Below are positions 27,558-34,876 of a stretch of 64,000 nucleotides of DNA, piece by piece (the first letter of the stretch is position 1; the number at the start of each line of letters is the position of its first letter). The notes below the pieces were generated by a model. The model worked only from the letters and a program-made list of their open reading frames with translations, made no database searches and was not told the origin of the DNA. The stretch is from Halobacillus naozhouensis. Its GTDB lineage: Bacteria; Bacillota; Bacilli; Bacillales; Halobacillaceae. The position numbers and the translations under genes were made by a program. The stretch is taken from NCBI RefSeq assembly GCF_029714185.1, contig NZ_CP121671.1:2232001-2296000 (forward strand). Direction: 5' to 3'.

Positions 27558-27591
27558 GAATCGTCTTTTAACAAGGCGATTTTCTGCCGTG

Positions 27592-28038
27592 TTAATAAAC
27601 CCAAGCTGAGTTATCTTTGCTATAAGTGTTAAGTTCTGCTTCTTCGAAAAATAGATTAATTTCGCGTTCAGCGCTTTCGATGGAATCTGAACCATGGATC
27701 ACGTTCTTTCCAACTGTGACACCATAATCACCGCGGATTGTTCCTGTTGTGGCATCTTTGGGATTGGTCGCTCCCATCATTTGCCTTGCAGTACCAATAA
27801 CATTCTCACCTTCCCATACCATAGCAAACACTGGTCCGGAAGTAATGAAACTAACAAGTTCTCCAAAGAAAGGCTTATCACGATGCTCACCGTAATGTTC
27901 TTCTGCGAGGGAGTCTTTAATCGTCATAAGTTTTGCCCCAACTAATTTATAGCCCTTTTTCTCGAACCTAGCTACAATCTCACCGATTAGATTTCTTTGT
28001 ACGCCATCTGGTTTAACCATTAGAAAAGTCTTTTCCAT
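27592..28038 (-). CDS. ndk: Nucleoside diphosphate kinase
   Basis: Balances NTP and dNTP pools by phosphate transfer through a phospho-histidine. 148 residues; the catalytic His115 lies in NVIHGSDSIESA, preceded by the family's RGDYG. The ATG at 28038 has GGGGTGG 5 nt upstream; an in-frame GTG at 28047 lies on that site. It has its own promoter and a downstream terminator, so it is a single-gene unit. Confidence 0.96.
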   Translation of the reverse strand: MEKTFLMVKPDGVQRNLIGEIVARFEKKGYKLVGAKLMTIKDSLAEEHYGEHRDKPFFGELVSFITSGPVFAMVWEGENVIGTARQMMGATNPKDATTGTIRGDYGVTVGKNVIHGSDSIESAEREINLFFEEAELNTYSKDNSAWVY

Positions 28039-28066
28039 AAATACCACCCCAAGATTATGTATGATT

Positions 28067-28080
28067 TGAAAGCGCTTTTA
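28067..28080 (+). promoter_or_regulatory. cre-like site in the ndk leader
   Basis: TGAAAGCGCTTTTA matches the CcpA consensus TGWAANCGNTNWCA at every position but one (T for C at position 13). It lies about 20 nt downstream of the ndk -10 box, where CcpA could block elongation. Confidence 0.4.
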
Positions 28081-28096
28081 ACAAGTGCCAATAAAG

Positions 28097-28125
28097 ATTC
28101 TACCAAAGAAAATGGATTGTGGCAA
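28097..28125 (-). promoter_or_regulatory. Sigma-A promoter of ndk
   Basis: Minus-strand TTGCCA (28125–28120) and TAGAAT (28102–28097) with a 17-nt spacer, just downstream of the hepT stop. Confidence 0.65.
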
Positions 28126-28129
28126 TCTA

Positions 28130-29101
28130 TTATGCGCGTCTTTTACCGATATACTTGGCAATCCCTTTTAAAGTTTGCTTGGCACGGATATTTGGTAACT
28201 GCTCCAGAGATTCATAGGCCTTGCTTAAATATAGATCACTTACTGCCAGTGACCGTTGAATTGAATCATTGGATTGGATCTCTTTAATTAACGGCTCAAT
28301 ATCAGAAGAAGTAAGCTCTGTTTTAGTATTAAACACATGTTGAGCCTGTTCCTTAAATTTACTATTTTCCAGAGAAAATAAAACTGGCAAGGTAATATTC
28401 CCTTGAAGCAGATCACTTCCAGCCGGTTTTCCCAGCTCCTTCTCAGAGGCGGTAAAGTCCAGCACATCATCAATAATTTGATAAGACATCCCAACATAAT
28501 AGCCATAGCGGTATAACGCAAGCTCATCCTCTTTAGAAACATTAGCTGCAATCGCCCCCAGCCGGCAGCTGGCAGCAATAAGAATAGCTGTTTTTCTTTT
28601 TATACGACGCAAATAGTTCCGCAAGTTCTGTTCTACGTTATACTTATCCTGGATTTGTTCAATTTCCCCCAGACATAACTCCACCATAGTCTTTGCCAAG
28701 ATCTGGTGAGCCCTAGGATTATCAAGTGTGGATAAGTTTTCCAATGACCGAGCAAAGATGTAATCTCCCGTATACATGGCAATTCGATTATCCCACTTGG
28801 ATTTGATGGTAGGTTCGCCTCTCCGCAATTCCGCTTCATCAATTACATCATCATGAACGAGCGAAGCCGTATGTATAAGCTCGAGTGACACAGCGACTGC
28901 TTTCATTCGCTCGAGGTTATAATCGCCAAATTTTCCTGCGAGTAAAACAAATACCGGCCTGATCCTCTTGCCGCCAGCTTTCAATAGCTGGCTGGAGGCT
29001 TCTCGTAAAACGGGATTCTCCGATTGGATCGTTTCATTAACTGCTTCTTCAATTTTATATAGATCTTGTTTTAAAAAAGAGTAAATCATGGCTAATTTCA
29101 T
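28130..29101 (-). CDS. hepT: Heptaprenyl diphosphate synthase, catalytic component
   Basis: Long-chain trans-prenyltransferase making the C35 side chain of menaquinone-7. 323 residues with both aspartate-rich motifs: LVHDDVIDEAE near residue 84 and YQIIDDVLDF near 210, plus GGKRIRP. It needs the HepS partner encoded two genes upstream. Start ATG with AAGGATG upstream. The order hepS–menG–hepT is that of B. subtilis. Confidence 0.96.
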   Translation of the reverse strand: MKLAMIYSFLKQDLYKIEEAVNETIQSENPVLREASSQLLKAGGKRIRPVFVLLAGKFGDYNLERMKAVAVSLELIHTASLVHDDVIDEAELRRGEPTIKSKWDNRIAMYTGDYIFARSLENLSTLDNPRAHQILAKTMVELCLGEIEQIQDKYNVEQNLRNYLRRIKRKTAILIAASCRLGAIAANVSKEDELALYRYGYYVGMSYQIIDDVLDFTASEKELGKPAGSDLLQGNITLPVLFSLENSKFKEQAQHVFNTKTELTSSDIEPLIKEIQSNDSIQRSLAVSDLYLSKAYESLEQLPNIRAKQTLKGIAKYIGKRRA

Positions 29102-29117
29102 AATTCTTCATCCTTGA

Positions 29118-29834
29118 TCATAACGATTGCTTTTCTCCAAGATGCATTGCGGCCACTCCGCCTGTAAACGACTTCACCTTAACATTGGTCATCCCTGCTT
29201 GTTTAAACATCGCTGCTAACGCGTCCTTACCTGGAAAATCTTTTGCAGATTCATGAAGCCAACTGTATTCCTGATAGCTTTTAGCAAATAACTTACCAAA
29301 CAACGGCATAATGTTTCTGAAATAAAAATAATAAAGTCGTTTAAAAACAGGATTCTCAGGTTGTGAAGTTTCTAAACAAACGACTTTTCCACCAGGTTTT
29401 ACAACACGATGCATTTCTTTTAATACTTGCAGGTAATCCGGAACATTTCTCAACCCGAATCCAATCGTGACATAATCAAACTGATCATCGTCAAATGGAA
29501 GTTCCATCGCGTTTCCATGCTCAAATTCCACATGCTTCATTTTACATTGAAGCTTCTTTTTTATTCCGACTGAGAGCATATTCACACTGAAGTCAAGTCC
29601 TATAACCTTCCCTGAAGGCCCGACCTCGTCAGCCAGCGCCATCGTCCAGTCTCCAGTCCCGCAGCACACATCAAGCGTATGATCCCCTTTTGAAACGTTC
29701 ATACGCTTCATGACATCTTTACGCCATAATCTGTGCTGTTGAAAGGAAATAATAGAATTCATGCGGTCATAACGCTTGTAGATTCTCTCGAATACGTGAT
29801 GAACACGTTCTTCTTTTGTCTGTTGCTGCATCAT
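29118..29834 (-). CDS. menG: Demethylmenaquinone methyltransferase
   Basis: SAM-dependent last step of menaquinone synthesis (also menH/ubiE). 238 residues; UbiE signature blocks YDRMNSIISF, LDVCCGTGDWT, GLDFSVNML, NAMELPFDD and GFGLRNV are all present. Start ATG 29834 directly follows the hepS TAA with GAGGAAGGG upstream. Confidence 0.96.
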   Translation of the reverse strand: MMQQQTKEERVHHVFERIYKRYDRMNSIISFQQHRLWRKDVMKRMNVSKGDHTLDVCCGTGDWTMALADEVGPSGKVIGLDFSVNMLSVGIKKKLQCKMKHVEFEHGNAMELPFDDDQFDYVTIGFGLRNVPDYLQVLKEMHRVVKPGGKVVCLETSQPENPVFKRLYYFYFRNIMPLFGKLFAKSYQEYSWLHESAKDFPGKDALAAMFKQAGMTNVKVKSFTGGVAAMHLGEKQSL

Positions 29835-30620
29835 TTACCCTTCCTCTACAATATGCTTCTCATAAAATTTGTGATGAATAGCGGTATGGATATAAGATTT
29901 TAACCAGTTAAAATGAATCGGAAGCTGAGAAACGGTGGCTTCTAAACGAGTGATATGTTTTTGCAGCATTTGCTCCAGACTCAACATCACCTGACTGCTT
30001 GATTCAGGCTTTCTAACCAGTCTGTCTATCAATGGGGAAAATTTACCTTCCTGATAGCTTGTCTTCTCATCAATCAGTCTTTTCGCGAGCAGCCATTCTC
30101 CCGCCATGTCATTAATGGTCGTCTTCTGCACATACGAGGCTACTCGTTGAATTAGCAATGATTCAATTTTCTTTAAGGAAAGTAAAAACTCCTGGAACGA
30201 GTCCACATCTTTATAATAGAGCTCCATCTTTAATTCATTGATTTCCTTAATCGCTCCAGCTAATGTTCGAATCATAGGAATATCATTAAGCTGTGATAGT
30301 AAGTAGTAATATAGACCACTGTAATAGTCACCGGCAAGTACGGTGAGTTGGCGTGTACGAATCGTTTCCTTCTCATCATCCTCATCGGTCAATGTGACAA
30401 GATCATGAGTGTCAAGGGCGATTTGAACAAGCATCGTTGTTATCACGTACTGTTCTTTTTTCACAGGAGATAGGGTTGTATGATCCATGATCGAAGACAA
30501 AATAACCAGCTTGTCTTCATCAATAACTGGCTCTGGAATAAATTTCGCCAAAAAGGGGTGGCGAACTTGGGAGGCAATTTTTTGTTTTAACTGTTTGATA
30601 TTCATTTCTGATGTGTTCAC
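29835..30620 (-). CDS. hepS: Heptaprenyl diphosphate synthase, regulatory component
   Basis: 261-residue non-catalytic subunit of the two-component heptaprenyl diphosphate synthase. It is helical and lacks the DDxxD motifs, as expected for HepS. The start is GTG at 30620 with AGCAGGTGATATAG upstream. Position between mtrB and menG supports the call more than any motif does. Confidence 0.88.
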   Translation of the reverse strand: MNTSEMNIKQLKQKIASQVRHPFLAKFIPEPVIDEDKLVILSSIMDHTTLSPVKKEQYVITTMLVQIALDTHDLVTLTDEDDEKETIRTRQLTVLAGDYYSGLYYYLLSQLNDIPMIRTLAGAIKEINELKMELYYKDVDSFQEFLLSLKKIESLLIQRVASYVQKTTINDMAGEWLLAKRLIDEKTSYQEGKFSPLIDRLVRKPESSSQVMLSLEQMLQKHITRLEATVSQLPIHFNWLKSYIHTAIHHKFYEKHIVEEG

Positions 30621-30727
30621 CTATATCACCTGCTCCCTTTCATAAACACGGTTAAAGCACATCAATTATACCATAAATCGATGTGTGAAGCTGTTGTTAT
30701 GTAGGAAAAGACCTAATCATGGCAAAA

Positions 30728-30955
30728 TCACTCTACTTTCGTCGACATCTCTCCATGACGTGTTTGAATGACGGCCTTGCCCCGAACTTTGACGGCCGAG
30801 GTATGCTCAGTAAACTGGGCAATCATTACTTCTCCACGATCTAGTTTCTCTGAATGATGGAAGCGCGTGTCCGTGCCTCTGGTTAACCCTATTACATTCA
30901 CACCGTCCTCTTCAGCTTTTATTACAAAAAAGTCATTTTCGGATGCTGTCATCAT
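30728..30955 (-). CDS. mtrB: Tryptophan RNA-binding attenuation protein (TRAP)
   Basis: 75-residue subunit of the 11-mer ring that binds tryptophan and GAG/UAG repeats in RNA. The B. subtilis RNA-contact residues K37, K56 and R58 are all present, as is GLTRGTDTRFHHSEKL. It has its own promoter after the hbs terminator. Neither folE (mtrA), usually just upstream, nor the trp operon, its usual target, is in this window. Confidence 0.95.
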   Translation of the reverse strand: MMTASENDFFVIKAEEDGVNVIGLTRGTDTRFHHSEKLDRGEVMIAQFTEHTSAVKVRGKAVIQTRHGEMSTKVE

Positions 30956-30978
30956 TCTATCCCCTTTCTTCTAGTCAT

Positions 30979-31007
30979 ACTATCTCTTATTCCTTATATT
31001 ATGTCAA
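30979..31007 (-). promoter_or_regulatory. Candidate sigma-A promoter of mtrB
   Basis: Minus-strand TTGACA (31007–31002) and GATAGT (30984–30979), 17-nt spacer, 23 nt before the mtrB start. TAGTAT at a 19-nt spacing is an alternative -10. Confidence 0.6.
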
Positions 31008-31032
31008 AGATTCACGCTTTTTGCTATTAAAA

Positions 31033-31058
31033 AAAGGGTGCTAAAGGTAGCACCCTTT
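31033..31058 (-). terminator. Terminator of hbs
   Basis: Eleven-bp stem AAAGGGTGCTA/TAGCACCCTTT with a 4-nt loop, followed on the minus strand by a T run. Confidence 0.88.
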
Positions 31059-31074
31059 CGGCCCTATGTAGCCA

Positions 31075-31347
31075 TTATTTAACAGCGTCTTTTAGAGCCT
31101 TGCCTGGTTTGAAAGCAGGAACTTTGCTTGCAGAGATTTCGATTTCTTCACCAGTTTGTGGGTTACGGCCTTTACGAGCCGCACGCTCACGTACTTCGAA
31201 GTTACCGAATCCGATTAGCTGTACTTTCTCACCATCTTGTAGTGATCCCATGATAGATTCAAATACAGAGTCAACTGCTTGAGTTGCATCTTTCTTAGAA
31301 AGCTCTGCTTTTTCTGATACAGCATTAATTAGATCAGTTTTATTCAT
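31075..31347 (-). CDS. hbs: Histone-like DNA-binding protein HU (HBsu)
   Basis: 90-residue nucleoid protein that bends and compacts DNA. It begins MNKTDLINAV and has the HU signature GFGNFEVRERAARKGRNP and the arm ending PAFKPGKALKDAVK. The very strong GGAGGAGGTG site fixes the start at 31347; the frame to 31401 is not used. Two promoter candidates and a 9-bp inverted repeat precede it, as expected for an abundant protein. Confidence 0.97.
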   Translation of the reverse strand: MNKTDLINAVSEKAELSKKDATQAVDSVFESIMGSLQDGEKVQLIGFGNFEVRERAARKGRNPQTGEEIEISASKVPAFKPGKALKDAVK

Positions 31348-31384
31348 GACATTCACCTCCTCCCAAGAAGGTTGCTTTTCTTTC

Positions 31385-31403
31385 AAGTGAAATAATTTCA
31401 CTT
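31385..31403. promoter_or_regulatory. Inverted repeat in the hbs leader
   Basis: Perfect AAGTGAAAT-A-ATTTCACTT, between promoter P2 and the ribosome-binding site. The centre is a single base, so a DNA operator fits better than an RNA hairpin. A second repeat, GTCATCA-TG-TGATGAC, lies at about 31421–31436. Confidence 0.45.
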
Positions 31404-31443
31404 AAAATGCTTATTTAACAGTCATCATGTGATGACAAGCCTT

Positions 31444-31472
31444 ATATTAAACGAGTTTGCTACATAATTCAA
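31444..31472 (-). promoter_or_regulatory. hbs promoter, proximal
   Basis: Minus-strand TTGAAT (31472–31467) and TAATAT (31449–31444) with a 17-nt spacer, about 95 nt upstream of the start codon. Confidence 0.6.
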
Positions 31473-31582
31473 TAGAGAATCGTTGATAAATCGCATAGTA
31501 AAGCGATTTCCCTAATATTTCACTCGTTTTTTTAGGTTGTTTTCAGCTTAAACGTTCTAACAATAAAAACCTCCTAAACCTT

Positions 31583-31611
31583 ATTATAGCAAGGTTTTAG
31601 AAGGTTTTCAG
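31583..31611 (-). promoter_or_regulatory. hbs promoter, distal
   Basis: Minus-strand CTGAAA (31611–31606) and a perfect TATAAT (31588–31583) with a 17-nt spacer. The -10 box lies in the loop of an imperfect inverted repeat spanning 31567–31608. Together with the proximal promoter it accounts for most of the 360-bp interval upstream of hbs. Confidence 0.55.
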
Positions 31612-31687
31612 AGTAATATACACTCTCAGATTACGTGTTGCTGCAAAAAATCATCAAAGTAGATAATTTTTTTAGAAAAAAATTAAA

Positions 31688-31709
31688 AACGGCCCGCTTA
31701 GGAGCCGTT
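31688..31709 (-). terminator. Terminator of spoIVA
   Basis: AACGGC/GCCGTT stem with a T-rich tail (TTTTTAATTTTTTT) on the minus strand. The spoIVA stop codon lies at the base of the stem. Confidence 0.75.
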
Positions 31710-33186
31710 ATAAGATAATCGCAATCATTCCGCCAGATCCTTCATTGATGATTCTTTCTAGTGTATCTTTCAATTTGTACCTGGCGTTTTCTGGCATAAG
31801 TGAAAGTTTTGCTTGAATTCCTTCTCTTACGATTGAGCTTAGAGACCTGCCGAAAATATCCGAGTTCCAAATAGAAAGTGGGTCCTCTTCAAAGTCCTGC
31901 ATTAAATAACGGACAAGCTCTTCACTTTGTTTCTCAGTGCCAATAATCGGTGAGAATTCCGATTGTACATCCACTTTAACCATGTGGATGGATGGAGCTA
32001 CTGCTTTTAGTCTCACACCAAACCTTGAGCCTTGTCTAATGATTTCCGGTTCATCCAGGGCCATATCCTCCAAAGTTGGTGCTGCGATTCCATATCCTGT
32101 CTGTTTAACCATTTGCAGTGCATCTGCCACTTGGTCGTACTCCCGTTTTGCGTGAGCAAAGTCCTGCATGATTTCAAGGAGATGATCTTTCCCTCTAACT
32201 TCTTCTCCAACGATCTCCTTCAACACGTGATCATACAAGTGTTCAGGTGCCTGCAAATCAATTTCTGCTACGCCTTCACCCAGGTCCATTCCTGAAATAT
32301 GGGCGCCTGTAATATGCTCATATTGATCAAAGTTTCCGATTACCTGATCAACATCACGCAGTCGTTTAATGTCCTGAACGGTCTCTTCGATCGCATTTTG
32401 CAAATTATTCCGAAGCCAGTGTCTGGAGTCAAGCACCATTACCCAGCTAGGTAAATTGACGTTCACTTCTAATACCGGAAATTCAAACAAGGCTTCACGA
32501 AGTACGTTCTGCACATCTTGCTCGCGCATGCTTTCGACAGATAGAGCAAGTACTGGAATGTCATATTTCTCAACCAATTCCTGTCTGAGCCTTTCTGTAC
32601 TTTCATGATGAGGCTGTGCGGAGTTCACGACCATAATAAATGGTTTACCAACTTCACGAAGCTCCTCAACGATCTTTTCTTCTGATGCAACGTAGTCTTC
32701 ACGGGCAATTTCTCCGATTGTTCCATCCGTAGTTACGACTACGCCAATCGTGGAGTGTTCCTGAATCACTTTATGTGTACCAATTTCTGCTGCTTCATGG
32801 AAAGGTATTGCCTCTTCATACCATGGAGTATGAACCATTCTAGGCCCATGTTCATCTTCATAGCCAACTGCTCCGTCTACTGCATAACCTACACAGTCTA
32901 CCATCCTTACCCGGATGTCTAAGTGTTCATCAATATTAATTGTAGCAGCCTGATTGGGTACAAATTTAGGCTCTGTCGTCATAATCGTCTTACCTGCAGC
33001 GCTCTGCGGAAGTTCATCCATAGCACGCTCTCTTTCCGATTCTTCTTCCATATTTGGAATGACAACAAGCTCCATAAATTTCTTTATAAACGTAGATTTC
33101 CCTGTACGTACAGCACCGACTACCCCTAAATAAATATCTCCATTCGTCCGTTTGGAAATATCGCTAAAGATATCTACCTTCTCCAA
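31708..33186 (-). CDS. spoIVA: Stage IV sporulation protein A (spore coat morphogenetic ATPase)
   Basis: Forms the basement layer of the spore coat on the outer forespore membrane by ATP-driven polymerisation. 492 residues, equal to B. subtilis SpoIVA. Walker A GAVRTGKS at 24–31, RMVDCVGY and TTDGTIG follow; the C-terminus ends AIIL, as in the family. The start is TTG at 33186 with GGGAGGGGATCC upstream, giving the family's MEKVDIF beginning; the ATG at 33219 would add 11 foreign residues before that site. Confidence 0.97.
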   Translation of the reverse strand: MEKVDIFSDISKRTNGDIYLGVVGAVRTGKSTFIKKFMELVVIPNMEEESERERAMDELPQSAAGKTIMTTEPKFVPNQAATINIDEHLDIRVRMVDCVGYAVDGAVGYEDEHGPRMVHTPWYEEAIPFHEAAEIGTHKVIQEHSTIGVVVTTDGTIGEIAREDYVASEEKIVEELREVGKPFIMVVNSAQPHHESTERLRQELVEKYDIPVLALSVESMREQDVQNVLREALFEFPVLEVNVNLPSWVMVLDSRHWLRNNLQNAIEETVQDIKRLRDVDQVIGNFDQYEHITGAHISGMDLGEGVAEIDLQAPEHLYDHVLKEIVGEEVRGKDHLLEIMQDFAHAKREYDQVADALQMVKQTGYGIAAPTLEDMALDEPEIIRQGSRFGVRLKAVAPSIHMVKVDVQSEFSPIIGTEKQSEELVRYLMQDFEEDPLSIWNSDIFGRSLSSIVREGIQAKLSLMPENARYKLKDTLERIINEGSGGMIAIIL

Positions 33187-33237
33187 AGGATCCCCTCCCA
33201 GATAATATTTCACCTTCATACAAGCCTGGACACTCTC

Positions 33238-33267
33238 ATTCTATGACTGGTTGCTATTGGATTATGC
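33238..33267 (-). promoter_or_regulatory. Candidate sigma-E promoter of spoIVA
   Basis: Minus-strand GCATAAT (33267–33261) and CATAGAAT (33245–33238), 15 nt apart, resemble the sigma-E -35 and -10 boxes. Sigma-E control of spoIVA is known in B. subtilis. Confidence 0.45.
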
Positions 33268-33377
33268 CAGATATTTAGAAGTAATCTATATTTATTACTT
33301 GGAGGAACGAATCATGCACAATTAATTGCCCATAAGATTATTAAAATCACTACACAGAAACTCTCACCCATATTAAA

Positions 33378-33403
33378 ACCCACTGCTTCCTAAAGCAGTG
33401 GGT
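33378..33403 (-). terminator. Terminator of yphF
   Basis: Eleven-bp stem ACCCACTGCTT/AAGCAGTGGGT with a short loop, followed by TTTTAAT on the minus strand. Confidence 0.8.
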
Positions 33404-33412
33404 GTAGAAAAA

Positions 33413-34138
33413 TTATGATGAAAGCTCAGACATAAATGCAGGCTCGCCATTTTTTATAGTATATGGTTCAGAATAGGCGGGAGCAAATGGGGCATAGTCT
33501 GTAAGTAGATAACGGATATCATCCCCAGTTGAATAGCTGTGTTCTTTATTACGCATATACTTATACAAATCTTTTCTGTAATCGATGAACAGCTTCCCTC
33601 GTTCATTAATGTAAATCGGCAGCTTCTGTTGAGAATAGGGACTTTCGACGGTAGGCGGCTCATCCAGCCCCAATGCTTCATAATCCAAGCTATAGACTCC
33701 CTTGGCAATCTGTTCCTTAAATGGCGGATATTTATTTTCTTGTTGATAAAACCGAACTTTGGTCTTCAACGAGCGAATTGCTTCTGATGTTCGCAAATCA
33801 ACTAGTTTTACCGTTGGATTCTCTTCAGGAGTAATCAATGTATATTCATAATGACCACCATTGACAAACGCAGTTCCAGGTGCCTCGCCAATCAGTCCCT
33901 TCTGATGAAGTTTGCTAAAGTCTATCGGATACTTTAGAAAGATAGGAGTATCCTGATCTTTAGTTTTAATCGGCAACAAGCCTGATTCTTGCTCTCTATA
34001 CTGATCAACAGCTTTTTGAATGGCATCTAATTGAGCCTGATTAGGCATCTGATTCTTCTCAAGCTTCGCATCTGGATATAAACAGCCCGTTAATAAAAAA
34101 GCGATCAGAGGTATTATAAGCAGTTTAAAATATTTCAT
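33413..34138 (-). CDS. yphF: Lipoprotein YphF
   Basis: 241-residue lipoprotein with a lipobox (LLTGC, Cys at 19) after a hydrophobic signal peptide. The exported part has no recognised catalytic motif; FPIYINERGKLFIDYRKDLY-like and Tyr-rich stretches mark the C-terminal half. It matches B. subtilis YphF by position between spoIVA and yphE. The ATG at 34138 has AAGGAGG upstream; the longer frame to 34186 overlaps yphE. Possibly sporulation-linked by context only. Confidence 0.8.
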   Translation of the reverse strand: MKYFKLLIIPLIAFLLTGCLYPDAKLEKNQMPNQAQLDAIQKAVDQYREQESGLLPIKTKDQDTPIFLKYPIDFSKLHQKGLIGEAPGTAFVNGGHYEYTLITPEENPTVKLVDLRTSEAIRSLKTKVRFYQQENKYPPFKEQIAKGVYSLDYEALGLDEPPTVESPYSQQKLPIYINERGKLFIDYRKDLYKYMRNKEHSYSTGDDIRYLLTDYAPFAPAYSEPYTIKNGEPAFMSELSS

Positions 34139-34160
34139 AAGGTTATCCTCCTTGCACTTG

Positions 34161-34358
34161 TTATGACGTTGGACCACTAAATACAATATACATAATCACT
34201 ATTCCACCAAAAATCATAAATAAGTAAGCAAAAACACCAATAATTATAGACAGAAGCCCTTTAGACTTGTATCGACTTATGTAAATCAGCCCGATCGCAA
34301 GAAATAATGAAAGTATCCCCGCAAACGATATGTACATCTTTAACATTGATAAAGACAT
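34161..34358 (-). CDS. yphE: Small membrane protein YphE (DUF2768)
   Basis: 65 residues, almost all in two transmembrane helices (about 8–28 and 36–60) joined by a basic turn RYKSKG. Length and layout match DUF2768/YphE. GGGGG site 8 nt before the ATG. Followed 22 nt later by yphF. Function unknown. Confidence 0.82.
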   Translation of the reverse strand: MSLSMLKMYISFAGILSLFLAIGLIYISRYKSKGLLSIIIGVFAYLFMIFGGIVIMYIVFSGPTS

Positions 34359-34434
34359 GCTATTTTCCCCCTATACACGTAAGCACTCTGAGGTATTATA
34401 TCATAGGTTGTCCATCGAGCGCAGACAAAAAAAT

Positions 34435-34455
34435 CCGGAGCTTTAAGGGCTCCGG
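34435..34455 (-). terminator. Terminator of the spoVIF-like gene
   Basis: CCGGAGC/GCTCCGG stem with a 7-nt loop and a seven-T tract on the minus strand. Confidence 0.82.
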
Positions 34456-34556
34456 CACGACTAAATAATTCCCCATTTAGCTCTTTCATAATAAAAGCTA
34501 CGGGTTATTGTATGCGTCTTAGCAAGGGACCGCCTCCTAAAAGCGCCTACATATTG

Positions 34557-34817
34557 CTATCCTTTTAAAAATTTACTAAGCGTATTCATATCCAGAGGCA
34601 TATTTTGCTTAACAATCGCCTCTACAATTTTGTCTTCTTTTTGTTTTGATACAGGTTTACCAGCAATAGTTGATAATTGCTTGACTAATTGGCGGACTGT
34701 TTTTTCATCAGTAAAGTCAGCATGCTTTACAGAGTCCGCCACTTTATAAACATCATCTGGGTTGATGTTTGCTTTCTTTTGCAAATGATCAAAGATATTC
34801 TTCTGAAAACCGCTCAT
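34557..34817 (-). CDS. Stage VI sporulation protein F-like
   Basis: 86-residue small helical protein resembling SpoVIF (YjcC) of B. subtilis. Shared pattern: NIFDHLQKKANINPDDVYKVADSV, a TVRQLVKQL...AGKPV core and a C-terminal MNTLSKFLKG. SpoVIF is needed for late spore coat gene expression (GerE activity). The ATG at 34817 follows GAGGAGG; the frame to 34838 runs over it. In B. subtilis the gene is elsewhere, so its place next to gpsA is notable. Confidence 0.78.
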   Translation of the reverse strand: MSGFQKNIFDHLQKKANINPDDVYKVADSVKHADFTDEKTVRQLVKQLSTIAGKPVSKQKEDKIVEAIVKQNMPLDMNTLSKFLKG

Positions 34818-34876
34818 TATATTGACCTCCTCGTGCAATTGTTTCTTGGTAGTATATGCACGGGGATGGCGATGTG

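Larger units (their letters stand above)
27212..27591. other. 380-bp gene-free interval, possible dispersed element
   Basis: No gene is convincing here. The stretch 27314–27519 is bracketed by terminator hairpins. Two near-identical 23-nt hairpins (at 27291–27313 and 27561–27583, one base apart) lie at its ends, and an imperfect GGCTG...CAGCC stem follows the first. A short minus-strand frame (27359–27604) ends in a tract of low-quality sequence with no ribosome-binding site. The arrangement suggests a degenerate non-coding repeat inserted downstream of ndk. Confidence 0.4.

Noticed and set aside
27359..27604. An 81-codon minus-strand reading frame in the ndk–cheR gap
   Set aside because: No ribosome-binding site, composition unlike its neighbours, and it runs through the ndk terminator stem.
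33300..33330. GGAGG followed by an ATG on the plus strand in the spoIVA–yphF gap
   Set aside because: The frame stops after three codons (Met-His-Asn); no gene.
34456..34556. GGAGGCGG with a TTG start on the minus strand after the spoVIF-like gene
   Set aside because: Only six codons before a stop; probably chance.
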